From assembly GCF_003173035.1 (NCBI RefSeq), contig NZ_QGLE01000010.1:109890-173889 (forward strand): DNA of 64,000 nt, read 5' to 3'. Of this stretch, positions 42,202-50,277 are shown in pieces. The notes below the pieces were generated by a model that was not told the origin of the DNA, ran no database searches, and worked only from the letters and a program-made list of their open reading frames with translations. The first letter of the stretch is position 1, and every line of letters starts with the position of its first letter. The position numbers and the translations under genes were made by a program. Source of the DNA: Zavarzinia aquatilis. Its GTDB lineage: Bacteria > Pseudomonadota > Alphaproteobacteria > Zavarziniales > Zavarziniaceae.

Positions 42202-44976
42202 TTACAGCACGCGGGCCCGCCGTGCCTGGCGCACGGCCTGGGTCCGCGTGTTGGCGCCCAGCTTGATGAAGATCTGCTTCACATACCATTTCACCGTCTC
42301 CGGCGTGATGGTCAGGGCACCGGCGATTTCCTTGTTGGTCAGACCTTCCGCCATGCAGGCGAGGACTTCGCGCTCCCGCCCGGTCAGCTGCTGGTACAGC
42401 GTCTGATCCGGCGGGTCTTCCTCCCGGGTCGCCAGCATGTGGGTGGGCTGGGCCCGGGCCTGCGATTTGCCCGCGTCGGCGAAGCTGACCACTTCCGCCC
42501 GGCGCTGGCCCTGCGGCTCGCGCGCGCCGGTCAGCAACTCGGCGATGAACGTCTGCTTCGCCACCGGCAACTCGACGAGGGCGGGGCTGGCCGACAGACC
42601 CTTCAGCAACGGCAGGAGATACAGCCGCTGGTCCCGGAACACCCGCAAGTACCGTCGGGGCAGCGCGGAGGCGAGGGCCTGGCGGAAGCTGGCGATGGCA
42701 CCGCCATGATCGCCGGTCGCCCATTGCGCGGCGGCCAGCAGGATGAGACCGCTGATCGTGTCGCCGAAACGGCCCATGGCCTCCGCGTCGGCGACATAGG
42801 TTTCGAGATAGTCGAGGCTGCGGCGCGCCTCGCCCAGCATGATGTCGGCGCGCGCCTCGCCCAGGCGGATGATCTCGTTGGTGACCGTGGTCGCGGTCCG
42901 GCCGTGGGCGGGGTCTTCCGCCTGACGCAGGCCCTCCAGCCGGTTCAGCAGGTGGCGCACCTGACGCCAGTCGTTGGATTGCAGGGCGAAATGCAACCGC
43001 TGCACCACGCAGGCGGCAACGACCCTGGTGAAGTTCAGCCGGTTGGTCACCGCCTCCAGCCGGTCCAGCCGTTCCATCGCCCGTTTCATGTCGCCTTCAG
43101 CGGCGTGCAGCCGGACGAGCGAGATCGGCCCCCGCCACGAGAAGGTCGGCGGCGTCCGGGAACAGACGATGTCGAAACGCCCGGCCAGCAGCTTCTGCGC
43201 CCCGAGCGCATCATCGAGATCATAAAGCAGACCGGCGAGGCAGGAGGCCGGCATGCTGGCCGGCACCGAGCGGCGCCCGCCCGCCTCCTCGCCGAGGCGC
43301 AGCGCCTCCTCGTAGGACTCGATCGCCTTGTCGAAATCGCCGCGCTGCTCGTGCACCGCCCCGGTGACGCAGGCGGCATAGATCATGGTGAAGCGGCTGC
43401 GCTCGGGCGCGGCCCAGCTTTCGCCCATGACCTGCGCCTCGAGCGCGGCATCATATTCCCCGGCCAGCAGCTTGTTGTAGGTGACGACATTGGCGAGGGC
43501 GCCGATCTTGAACTGGTCGTCGCGCGGACCCTGCGCCAGCCATTGCTCGGCCTGGCGCAGGCCCTCGGCCGTGTGGTCGTTCAGGGTGAAGAACGCTGCC
43601 TTCAGCGCCTGAAGCTCGAGTTCGAGCTTGCGATCGGGCACGTCGCGCCGGGCCAGCGCCGCCTCGACATCGGCGATGGTCTTGGTCGCCTCGTCCATGC
43701 GCATGGACAGGGTCAGCGCCCAGGCGACATCGACCGACAGGTCCAGCCTCTCCTCGAACAGGGCCTTGGGCAGGCGCTCGTACCAGCTCATCAGGAGGAG
43801 GATCTGCGCCGTCTCGACCAGACGGCGGGATTGCTTGGCGATCAGTTCCACCGCCCAGGCGGCGTTGCCTTCCTCGATCGCGTGGTGGATCGCCTCCGAC
43901 ACTTCCCCGCGCGAGGTGAACCAGCGCGCGGCGCGGCGGTGCAGGCCGGTCAATTCCTCGGCCGGCAATTGCTGCACCTCACCCGCGAGAAATTCGCGCA
44001 GCAAAGGGTGCAGGCGCGCCCAGCCCTCGGTGCCTTCGAGCGGGATGATGAAGGGCACTTCCTCGACCAGGCGCCTTATGCGCGTCGCCGAATCCGTGGT
44101 CGCCAGCATTTCGTCGCACAGCGCCGGACAGAAGCGCGAGACGACCGAGACCTGCACCAGCCAGCGCCGGTCGTCCTCGTCGATCGGGCGGAACACGGTC
44201 TCGCGGATGTATTCGGTGATTTCCTTGGTCTCACCGCAAAAGGTCTCGACGAATTCCGAGACATTGCGCTTGCGCGCCAGCGACTGGCTGGCGAGACAGA
44301 GACCGGCGACCCAGCCTTCCGTCGCCTGGTTCAGCGTGTCGATATCGGTCAGGCGCAAGAGGTCGTGGCCACGCAGGCGAAAGAATTCGATCGCTTCGGC
44401 GATGTCGAAGCGCATCTCGCCGATGCCGGTTTCCTGTACCCGGCCCTGCACCTTCAGCCGCGACAGGCCGAGCCAGGTCGCCGGACGCCCCGCCAGCACG
44501 AAATGCAGGTTGGGCGGGGCGTAATGGAACAGGTCATAAAGGATCGACAGGGCCGGCGCCGAGTTCAGCTCGTGCACATCGTCGAGGAAGATATAGATAT
44601 CGTCGCTGAGCTGCTGGACCTCGTTGACGATGAAGCCCGCGACCTGAAAGGGCGCGAGGTTGCCGGAAGCCGAGAGGAAAGACGTGGCCCCCTGCCGGTC
44701 GCCCTCGAAAGCCTGATCGAGGGCGCCGAGCAGGTAGGAGAGGAATTGCGACGGCTCGTTGTCGTGTTCGTCGAGGCTGAGCCAGGCGATCTTGCCGCCG
44801 TCCATCAGCAGGCGTTTGCGCCAGTCGGCCAGCAAGGTCGTCTTGCCGAAGCCGGCTGGCGCCCGGACCAGCGTCACCGTATGGGCCGGAAGATTCTCGA
44901 AGTAATCTTCCAGGTTTTTGCGACGCACAAGATTGGTCAACAAACTTGGCGGCAGAAATTTGGTTCTAACCAGCAT
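42202..44976 (-). CDS. MalT-type large ATP-binding LuxR regulator (LAL)
   Basis: This 924-residue regulator has an N-terminal STAND ATPase with Walker A RAPAGFGKTTLL (about 38-49) and Walker B-like IYIFLDDVHELN. A long TPR-like helical region covers about residues 350-820. The C-terminal LuxR helix-turn-helix is QLTGREREVLACMAEGLTNK then TITPETVKWYVKQIF. MalT-like proteins activate catabolic operons when bound to ATP and an inducer. It lies between the SDR gene and the ketone-carboxylase operon and is on the same strand as the operon, so it is the natural candidate activator. ATG 44976 gives the conserved MLVRTKFLPP start. Confidence 0.93.
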   Translation of the reverse strand: MLVRTKFLPPSLLTNLVRRKNLEDYFENLPAHTVTLVRAPAGFGKTTLLADWRKRLLMDGGKIAWLSLDEHDNEPSQFLSYLLGALDQAFEGDRQGATSFLSASGNLAPFQVAGFIVNEVQQLSDDIYIFLDDVHELNSAPALSILYDLFHYAPPNLHFVLAGRPATWLGLSRLKVQGRVQETGIGEMRFDIAEAIEFFRLRGHDLLRLTDIDTLNQATEGWVAGLCLASQSLARKRNVSEFVETFCGETKEITEYIRETVFRPIDEDDRRWLVQVSVVSRFCPALCDEMLATTDSATRIRRLVEEVPFIIPLEGTEGWARLHPLLREFLAGEVQQLPAEELTGLHRRAARWFTSRGEVSEAIHHAIEEGNAAWAVELIAKQSRRLVETAQILLLMSWYERLPKALFEERLDLSVDVAWALTLSMRMDEATKTIADVEAALARRDVPDRKLELELQALKAAFFTLNDHTAEGLRQAEQWLAQGPRDDQFKIGALANVVTYNKLLAGEYDAALEAQVMGESWAAPERSRFTMIYAACVTGAVHEQRGDFDKAIESYEEALRLGEEAGGRRSVPASMPASCLAGLLYDLDDALGAQKLLAGRFDIVCSRTPPTFSWRGPISLVRLHAAEGDMKRAMERLDRLEAVTNRLNFTRVVAACVVQRLHFALQSNDWRQVRHLLNRLEGLRQAEDPAHGRTATTVTNEIIRLGEARADIMLGEARRSLDYLETYVADAEAMGRFGDTISGLILLAAAQWATGDHGGAIASFRQALASALPRRYLRVFRDQRLYLLPLLKGLSASPALVELPVAKQTFIAELLTGAREPQGQRRAEVVSFADAGKSQARAQPTHMLATREEDPPDQTLYQQLTGREREVLACMAEGLTNKEIAGALTITPETVKWYVKQIFIKLGANTRTQAVRQARRARVL

Positions 44977-45150
44977 CGCGGCACCAATCCGAAGTAGCTT
45001 CGGTTCTCGTTATTATTGCGCCTTGAACGGTATGGCACCTGTTGGTTGCCTTTTTGCCGGTTTTACCGACATTCCTCCCTACCGTTCGCCCCCGATTATG
45101 CAAAATGTGAGACAGCTCGCCATAGAACTTATTCCCAATCGCGTTCACAT
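44977..45150. promoter_or_regulatory. Region between the carboxylase operon end and the MalT-type gene
   Basis: 174 bp, less GC-rich than its surroundings. It holds the end of the operon transcript and the promoter of the regulator gene. No strong terminator hairpin was found, so readthrough from the operon into the regulator is possible. Confidence 0.4.
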
Positions 45151-47157
45151 TCAGGCGACAGCCGTCTGCTTGCGCTCTTCGGCGAAGCCGATGTACCAGT
45201 CGATCGCCGGTGGATTGGCCATGGCGTCCCGGCTCGCCGCCTTTTCGGGCGCCCAGCCCATCAGGATCTTGCGCAGGGGCACTTCCAGCTTCTTGCCGGT
45301 CAGCGTATAGGGCACGTCCGGCACCTGATGGATTTCATCCGGCACATGGCGCGGGCTGCAGTCGAGGCGCAGCTTGCCGTTGATCGCCTTGCGCATCGCC
45401 TCGTCGAGCACGCGGCCCGGCTTGAGTTTCACGAAGAGCGGCATGTAGAAATTGCCGCCCGGCAGTTCGCAGCAGACGATGATGCTGTCCAGCACGCCAT
45501 CGACCTGTTCGACCGCGCGATAGATTTCCGCCGTGCCGATGCGCACGCCATAGCGGTTCAGCGTCGAATCCGAGCGCCCGTAGATGTAGCAACCGCCACG
45601 CTCGTTGATCTTGATGAAATCGCCATGGCGCCAGACGCCGTCGAAGACCTCGAAATAGGACTCGCGGTAACGCTTGTCGCCCTTGTCGTTCCAGAAGAAT
45701 GCGGGCATCGACGGGAAGGGCGAGGTTACCACGAGTTCGCCAACTTCCCCCGTCACCTCGCGGCCATCGTCGGTCCAGGCATGGACATCCATGCCCAGCA
45801 TCCGGGTCTGGATCTCGCCGGCATGGACCGGCAGCGTGGGTGAGGCCCCGACGAAGCCCGAGGCGATCTCGGTGCCGCCGCTCTGCGAGGTGACCCAGAG
45901 GTCGCGTTTCACCTTGTCGTAGAACCAGGCGAAATTCTCGGGCGTCGATGGTGAGCCGCCGAGCAGGATGGATTCCAGCCGCGAGAGGTCGAAGTCCCGC
46001 CCGGGCTCGATGCCGTTCCGCTCCAGAATCTGGATATAGGTCGGGCTGGCGCCGAAGCAGGTGGCGCCGGTATCCGCCGCCATCTTCCACAGGACATCCG
46101 GCCCGGGGTGGACCGGGCTGCCGTCATAGAGCACGACGGCCGAGCCCATCAGAAGGCCGGCGAGGATGATGTTCCACATCACCCAGCCCGTCGTCGTATA
46201 GAAGAAGATGACCCCGCCCGGCTTCAGGTTCAGGTGGAAATGCGCGAGCTTCATCATCTCCATCAGGGCGCCGACATGGCTGTGCACGATGGCCTTGGGC
46301 AGGCCGGTCGTACCGGAGGAGAAGACAACCCACAGCGGATGGTCGTGCGGCACCCGTTCGTAGGAGAACAGGTGGCCGGGGACCGGCGAATGGTCCATCA
46401 GCTCGCGCCACAGCACCGCATCGGGCACCGGCGGCGCCTCCACGCCCGGCCGCAGGTAAGGCAGCCAGACCACGGTCTTCAGCGAGGGCAGGGCGGCGAT
46501 GATCGAGCGGGCCTCTTCCAGCCGGTCGAAATCCTTGCCGCCGAAGCGATAGCCGTCGGCCGCGAACAGCACCTTGGGCTCGATCTGCGAGAAACGCTCG
46601 ATCACCGTCTTCACGCCGAATTCCGGCGCCGCGCTCGACCACACCGCGCCGATGGCGACCGTCGCCAGCATGGCGACGGCGGTCTCGACGATATTGGGCA
46701 TGTAGGAGACGACCCGGTCGCCCGGGCCAACGCCAAGCGCCCGCAGTTGCGTGGCGAGGATGCGCACCTGGGCGCCGAGCTCACGCCGCGACAGGGTGCC
46801 GAGCGGCCGCGTCTCGGACAGATGATAGAAACCCGGCTCGTCGACATTGCCTTCATAGCGCAGCATGTGTTCGGCGAAATTGACCCGGGAGCCCTCGAAC
46901 CAGCGCACCCCCGGCCCCATGGTCAGCCGGTCGACCACCCGGCTGTAGGGGGTGGAGGACTGAACCTCGAAGTAATCCCACAGGGCACCCCAGAAGGCTT
47001 CGATCTCGGTCACCGACCAGTGCCACAGGGCATCGTAATCGGCGAGGTTCAGGCCCCGACGGTCGCGCAGCCAGGTCAGAAACTGGGTGACGTTGGATTT
47101 CTCGACGAAGTCCTTCGTCGGGGTCCAGAGCAGTTCGCCTTCCTTCACGGTGGTCAC
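45151..47157 (-). CDS. Acetoacetyl-CoA synthetase-like acyl-CoA ligase (Bal-like)
   Basis: This 668-residue ANL-family ligase joins a beta-keto acid to CoA with ATP cleavage to AMP. The AMP-binding core is VVFSSGTTGLPKAIVHSHVG, followed by SGGTEIASGFVG and YGRSDSTLNRYGVRIGTAEI. The catalytic lysine lies in YTLTGKKLEVPLRKIL. The length and the N-terminal W-rich ACAS domain match acetoacetyl-CoA synthetases, the group that includes benzoylacetate-CoA ligase. The start is GTG 47157 with aaagga nine bases upstream; the frame runs on to 47280 without support. It is last in the ketone-carboxylase operon, so it should activate the carboxylation product. Confidence 0.9.
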   Translation of the reverse strand: MTTVKEGELLWTPTKDFVEKSNVTQFLTWLRDRRGLNLADYDALWHWSVTEIEAFWGALWDYFEVQSSTPYSRVVDRLTMGPGVRWFEGSRVNFAEHMLRYEGNVDEPGFYHLSETRPLGTLSRRELGAQVRILATQLRALGVGPGDRVVSYMPNIVETAVAMLATVAIGAVWSSAAPEFGVKTVIERFSQIEPKVLFAADGYRFGGKDFDRLEEARSIIAALPSLKTVVWLPYLRPGVEAPPVPDAVLWRELMDHSPVPGHLFSYERVPHDHPLWVVFSSGTTGLPKAIVHSHVGALMEMMKLAHFHLNLKPGGVIFFYTTTGWVMWNIILAGLLMGSAVVLYDGSPVHPGPDVLWKMAADTGATCFGASPTYIQILERNGIEPGRDFDLSRLESILLGGSPSTPENFAWFYDKVKRDLWVTSQSGGTEIASGFVGASPTLPVHAGEIQTRMLGMDVHAWTDDGREVTGEVGELVVTSPFPSMPAFFWNDKGDKRYRESYFEVFDGVWRHGDFIKINERGGCYIYGRSDSTLNRYGVRIGTAEIYRAVEQVDGVLDSIIVCCELPGGNFYMPLFVKLKPGRVLDEAMRKAINGKLRLDCSPRHVPDEIHQVPDVPYTLTGKKLEVPLRKILMGWAPEKAASRDAMANPPAIDWYIGFAEERKQTAVA

Positions 47158-47171
47158 GTCTCGAAATCCTT

Positions 47172-47984
47172 TCAAGGCAAGGCCGCCAGACGGCCGAGCA
47201 CGGCCTCCGGCTCCGCATCCGGCGGAATGCGCGCGTAAATGAATTGTCCGCCCTCGGCGGCGGCACCCTCGCCCCGCCAATAGGCCTGCGGCAGCTGAAT
47301 GCCGGCAGCCTTGCCGGCGGGCGCGATGACGAAATCGACGGCGGAAAGCTCGGCGCCATCGTCGAGACGCAGGCCGACATCCCAGCGATAGTGCCCGGCG
47401 ATGTTGAGGACCGCCTGACAGGCGGCGAGGTCGTCGTCGCCGGCGGCGATGCCCGGCACTTCCTCCATCAGGAGGACGTCGATCCCGGTGTCGCCGAAGG
47501 CGCGCAGGAAGTCGGCCATATACATGGCGGCGCTGTCGACATCGTCGAGCGTCACCTCGTCGTCATCCGGCAAGCCCGCCTTCGCCGCGGCATAGAGGAT
47601 GAAGGCGCGCGGGCTGGGAATGACGAAGGCGAGCGGCTGGCCGCCATAGGTCAGGCGCAGACCCTCGAGCAGGGCGCGGATGTGACCCCGCAGGTCCTCG
47701 TCGGCCAGCAGCACCTTCAGCGGATAGAGCAGACGCTTTCGCCCCGCCATGGCCGACACCAGATCGCCGTGTCCCGCCAGCCAGAAGTCGAGCAGGGGCA
47801 CGAGCGGCAGGGCCGCCACGTCCGGCCGCAGCAGGCCCTGCGCCTTGCGGTGCCAGTCGATGAAGCGGGCGACATCCCCGAAGGGAATGTCGCCGGCCGC
47901 GAGGAGGCGCCCGCAATAGTCCGTGTGGTCGATCCAGCGCGGCCGCCGGCCGCCCCGCATCAGGAGATCGCGAAACGCCCCCAT
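47172..47984 (-). CDS. Conserved hypothetical protein in Apc5 position of ketone carboxylase operon
   Basis: This 270-residue soluble protein without a signal peptide or transmembrane segment is not recognised by motif. Visible segments include YGGQPLAFVIPSPRAFILYA, DVDSAAMYMADFLRAFGDTG and DVLLMEEVPG. The alternating acidic and hydrophobic pattern could fit an alpha/beta barrel, but no catalytic set is clear. Its place after the HyuB-like gene and before the CoA ligase, and its size (about 29 kDa), match Apc5, the less tightly bound extra subunit of acetophenone carboxylase. The gene starts 4 bp after the stop of the upstream gene and ends 14 bp before the ligase start. Confidence 0.8.
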   Translation of the reverse strand: MGAFRDLLMRGGRRPRWIDHTDYCGRLLAAGDIPFGDVARFIDWHRKAQGLLRPDVAALPLVPLLDFWLAGHGDLVSAMAGRKRLLYPLKVLLADEDLRGHIRALLEGLRLTYGGQPLAFVIPSPRAFILYAAAKAGLPDDDEVTLDDVDSAAMYMADFLRAFGDTGIDVLLMEEVPGIAAGDDDLAACQAVLNIAGHYRWDVGLRLDDGAELSAVDFVIAPAGKAAGIQLPQAYWRGEGAAAEGGQFIYARIPPDAEPEAVLGRLAALP

Positions 47985-47988
47985 GCCC

Positions 47989-50259
47989 TTAGCCCTCGAG
48001 TTCGGCCACGCGGGCCTCGAGCGCGGCGATGCGCAGCTCGCGCGGGTCGGCCATGAACACCGGCTGGAGGGCGCCCGCCTCCATGATCTGCCGGGTCTTG
48101 CCGCTGCCGGCGATGATCCGGCCGTTGTCGCCCCACGAACCGAAATAGGGCAGGTCCGCGTCCGGTTCGTCCCGTACCCAGTCGCGGACGAAATCGGCGT
48201 AAGGCTTGCCCCTTGCCTTGCGGGCGGCCCGTTCGGCGTCGCGCGCCGCCCTGGTGCCGGCCTCGTCGACGATCAGGGTGCGCCGGTCGTAGACGACGCG
48301 ATAGATGTCGAAGGCATTCTCGTGGCTGATCAGGCCCTCGCTCAGGTCCTTCATCACCGCCGAGGGCTCGCGCTCGAGGACGTCGCCGTAACCGCCGCCG
48401 GCACCCTGGCAGATCATGTAGATCTCGCCTTCCTGCACCATCTCGAAGGTCATGCCGGCGTCCGCCGTCACATAGCGGCCGGCCTCGATCGGCTGCTCGT
48501 TCATCAGCTCGACGATGTCATAGGGGAAGCGGGCGGCGTTGCCCTTCTCCTTGAACCAGTCGAAGACGTTCGAGTCCTTCACCTTGGCGATCGGATAGGC
48601 CGGGCAGCTGTAACCGCCGAAGAGCCCGGGGGCGGAGCAGAACCACGAGCCGGACTGGCCGGTCATGAAGCCCCACATCGAGGTGCCGCGCGCCGTCACC
48701 ATCTGCTCGTAGCCGAGGCCGCCGCGATACTTGCCCCAGCCCACCCGGTCGGTCGCCAGATGCTGGGCGATCAGCCGGACCATGGGCAGTTCTTCCTCGG
48801 CGAGTTCATATTCGCCGGTGTCGCACATGAAACCGAACAGGGGCGAGACACCGTGTTCGCCGTCCTTGTTCTCGCGCGCACCCTGGCCGTTGCCGTTGAT
48901 GTCGGCGCAGAAGTTGCCCGTCACTTCCATGTGCTGGGTCAGGCCGCCGTAAACGAAGGTGGCGGGCTGGTTGTACTGCGCGGCAAGGGTCACGGTCGCC
49001 CGCGCCTTGGCGCCATCGGGCAGGCCGTAGATGAACTTCGGGAAGGACACCGTCGCCACCGTGATCGTCCTGAACATGGGCAGCAGGCTCATGGCGCAGG
49101 GCGCGTCATTGTTGGCGTCGAGCAGGGAATTGGCGTCGGACTCGAAATCGAAGGCGGCGAGCACGCCCTGGTTATGCGGCAGGTCCGGCCAGATGTTCTG
49201 CAGAACGCCGGTGAGGAAGCAGACCTTGGTCGAGCCCATGACGGCATTGACCGAACGGTTGGACAGCTGGGGCGAGGTGCCCCGGAAGTCCATGGTCATG
49301 CGGTCGCCCTTCACCCGCGCGGCGCAGGCGACCTTGAGCAGGGCCGGCTCGCGCAGGGTCGAGTCGATCCAGGTGTTGAAGCGGACGACGCCATCCGGCA
49401 GCTCGGCGATGCGGCGATGCACCTCGGCTTCGGTATCTTCAAGATTACGGCGGAGATAGGCGATCAGCGCATCCTTGCCGAATTCCGCGATCACCGAACG
49501 CACCCGGTCCATCAGGCGCAGGCAGGCGTGCAGCTTCACCTTCAGGTCCTCGAACTGCAGCTTCGGATCGCGCACCGAATTCTGCAGGAAGGTGAGGATG
49601 TCGCGCTTCACCTGGAAATTCTCGACGATGCGGAAGGGGCTCATCTTCAGCCCCTCGTCGAAACGGGATTCCGCCTTGGCGGGCATCCCGCCCGGCTCGA
49701 TCGCGCCGTTCTCGCCCTCGTGAATGGTCGAGGACACCCAGCACACCAGTTCGCCCTCGTGGAACACGGGCATCATCATCGACTGGTCGGTGTTGTGGAT
49801 GCCGCCGTAACGCGAGTCGTTATGGATGAAGCCGTCACCGTGACGGACGCCCACCGACGGATCGTTGGTCCAGTATTTGTTCACGAACTTGATCGGATAC
49901 TGGCAGACCCCGGCGAAAGTGACGATGCCGGCCGGGGAGATTTCCGACAGGTCGCCGCTGGCCGAGAAGATGGCGGTGACGAGGTCGCCCCATTTGGCGC
50001 CGGGGGCGGCGCCCATCTGCTCGACCATGCGGAAGCTCTCGGACAGGGCCGAGACGACGCGGCCACGCACCTGGTTCAGCAGATGCGGATCGTCGTGTTT
50101 CTTCATCGCCGCGTCTTCGGCGGCCGTGCGCGGCTCCAGCTTGTGGTTGCGCATGATCGCGGGGTCGGGTCCGTAGAAGAGCTGATGCTCGTCGACGAAA
50201 TCCTGCAGCAGCTTGCGGTCGCCGACGCTGAGGGTGGCAATCCCGGGCATGACGTTCAT
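47989..50259 (-). CDS. Ketone carboxylase HyuB-like subunit (Apc4 / acetone carboxylase alpha-like)
   Basis: This 756-residue protein of the hydantoinase B/oxoprolinase family, at the large size seen in acetone carboxylase alpha and acetophenone carboxylase Apc4, is taken to carboxylate the activated ketone. Family segments include GDLSEISPAGIVTFAGVCQY, YWTNDPSVGVRHGDGFIHND, MDFRGTSPQLSNRSVNAV and CQGAGGGYGDVLEREPSAVM. The C-terminal 60 residues are charged and end in a short coiled-coil-like helix. Ribosome site aaaaagga precedes ATG 50259. It is co-transcribed with HyuA-like subunits on both sides of the small subunit gene. Confidence 0.9.
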   Translation of the reverse strand: MNVMPGIATLSVGDRKLLQDFVDEHQLFYGPDPAIMRNHKLEPRTAAEDAAMKKHDDPHLLNQVRGRVVSALSESFRMVEQMGAAPGAKWGDLVTAIFSASGDLSEISPAGIVTFAGVCQYPIKFVNKYWTNDPSVGVRHGDGFIHNDSRYGGIHNTDQSMMMPVFHEGELVCWVSSTIHEGENGAIEPGGMPAKAESRFDEGLKMSPFRIVENFQVKRDILTFLQNSVRDPKLQFEDLKVKLHACLRLMDRVRSVIAEFGKDALIAYLRRNLEDTEAEVHRRIAELPDGVVRFNTWIDSTLREPALLKVACAARVKGDRMTMDFRGTSPQLSNRSVNAVMGSTKVCFLTGVLQNIWPDLPHNQGVLAAFDFESDANSLLDANNDAPCAMSLLPMFRTITVATVSFPKFIYGLPDGAKARATVTLAAQYNQPATFVYGGLTQHMEVTGNFCADINGNGQGARENKDGEHGVSPLFGFMCDTGEYELAEEELPMVRLIAQHLATDRVGWGKYRGGLGYEQMVTARGTSMWGFMTGQSGSWFCSAPGLFGGYSCPAYPIAKVKDSNVFDWFKEKGNAARFPYDIVELMNEQPIEAGRYVTADAGMTFEMVQEGEIYMICQGAGGGYGDVLEREPSAVMKDLSEGLISHENAFDIYRVVYDRRTLIVDEAGTRAARDAERAARKARGKPYADFVRDWVRDEPDADLPYFGSWGDNGRIIAGSGKTRQIMEAGALQPVFMADPRELRIAALEARVAELEG

Positions 50260-50277
50260 GGTTGCGTTCCTTTTTCG

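Noticed and set aside
42130..44997. A 955-codon open frame on the plus strand
   Set aside because: It is antisense to the MalT-type regulator, whose ATPase and LuxR motifs are intact.
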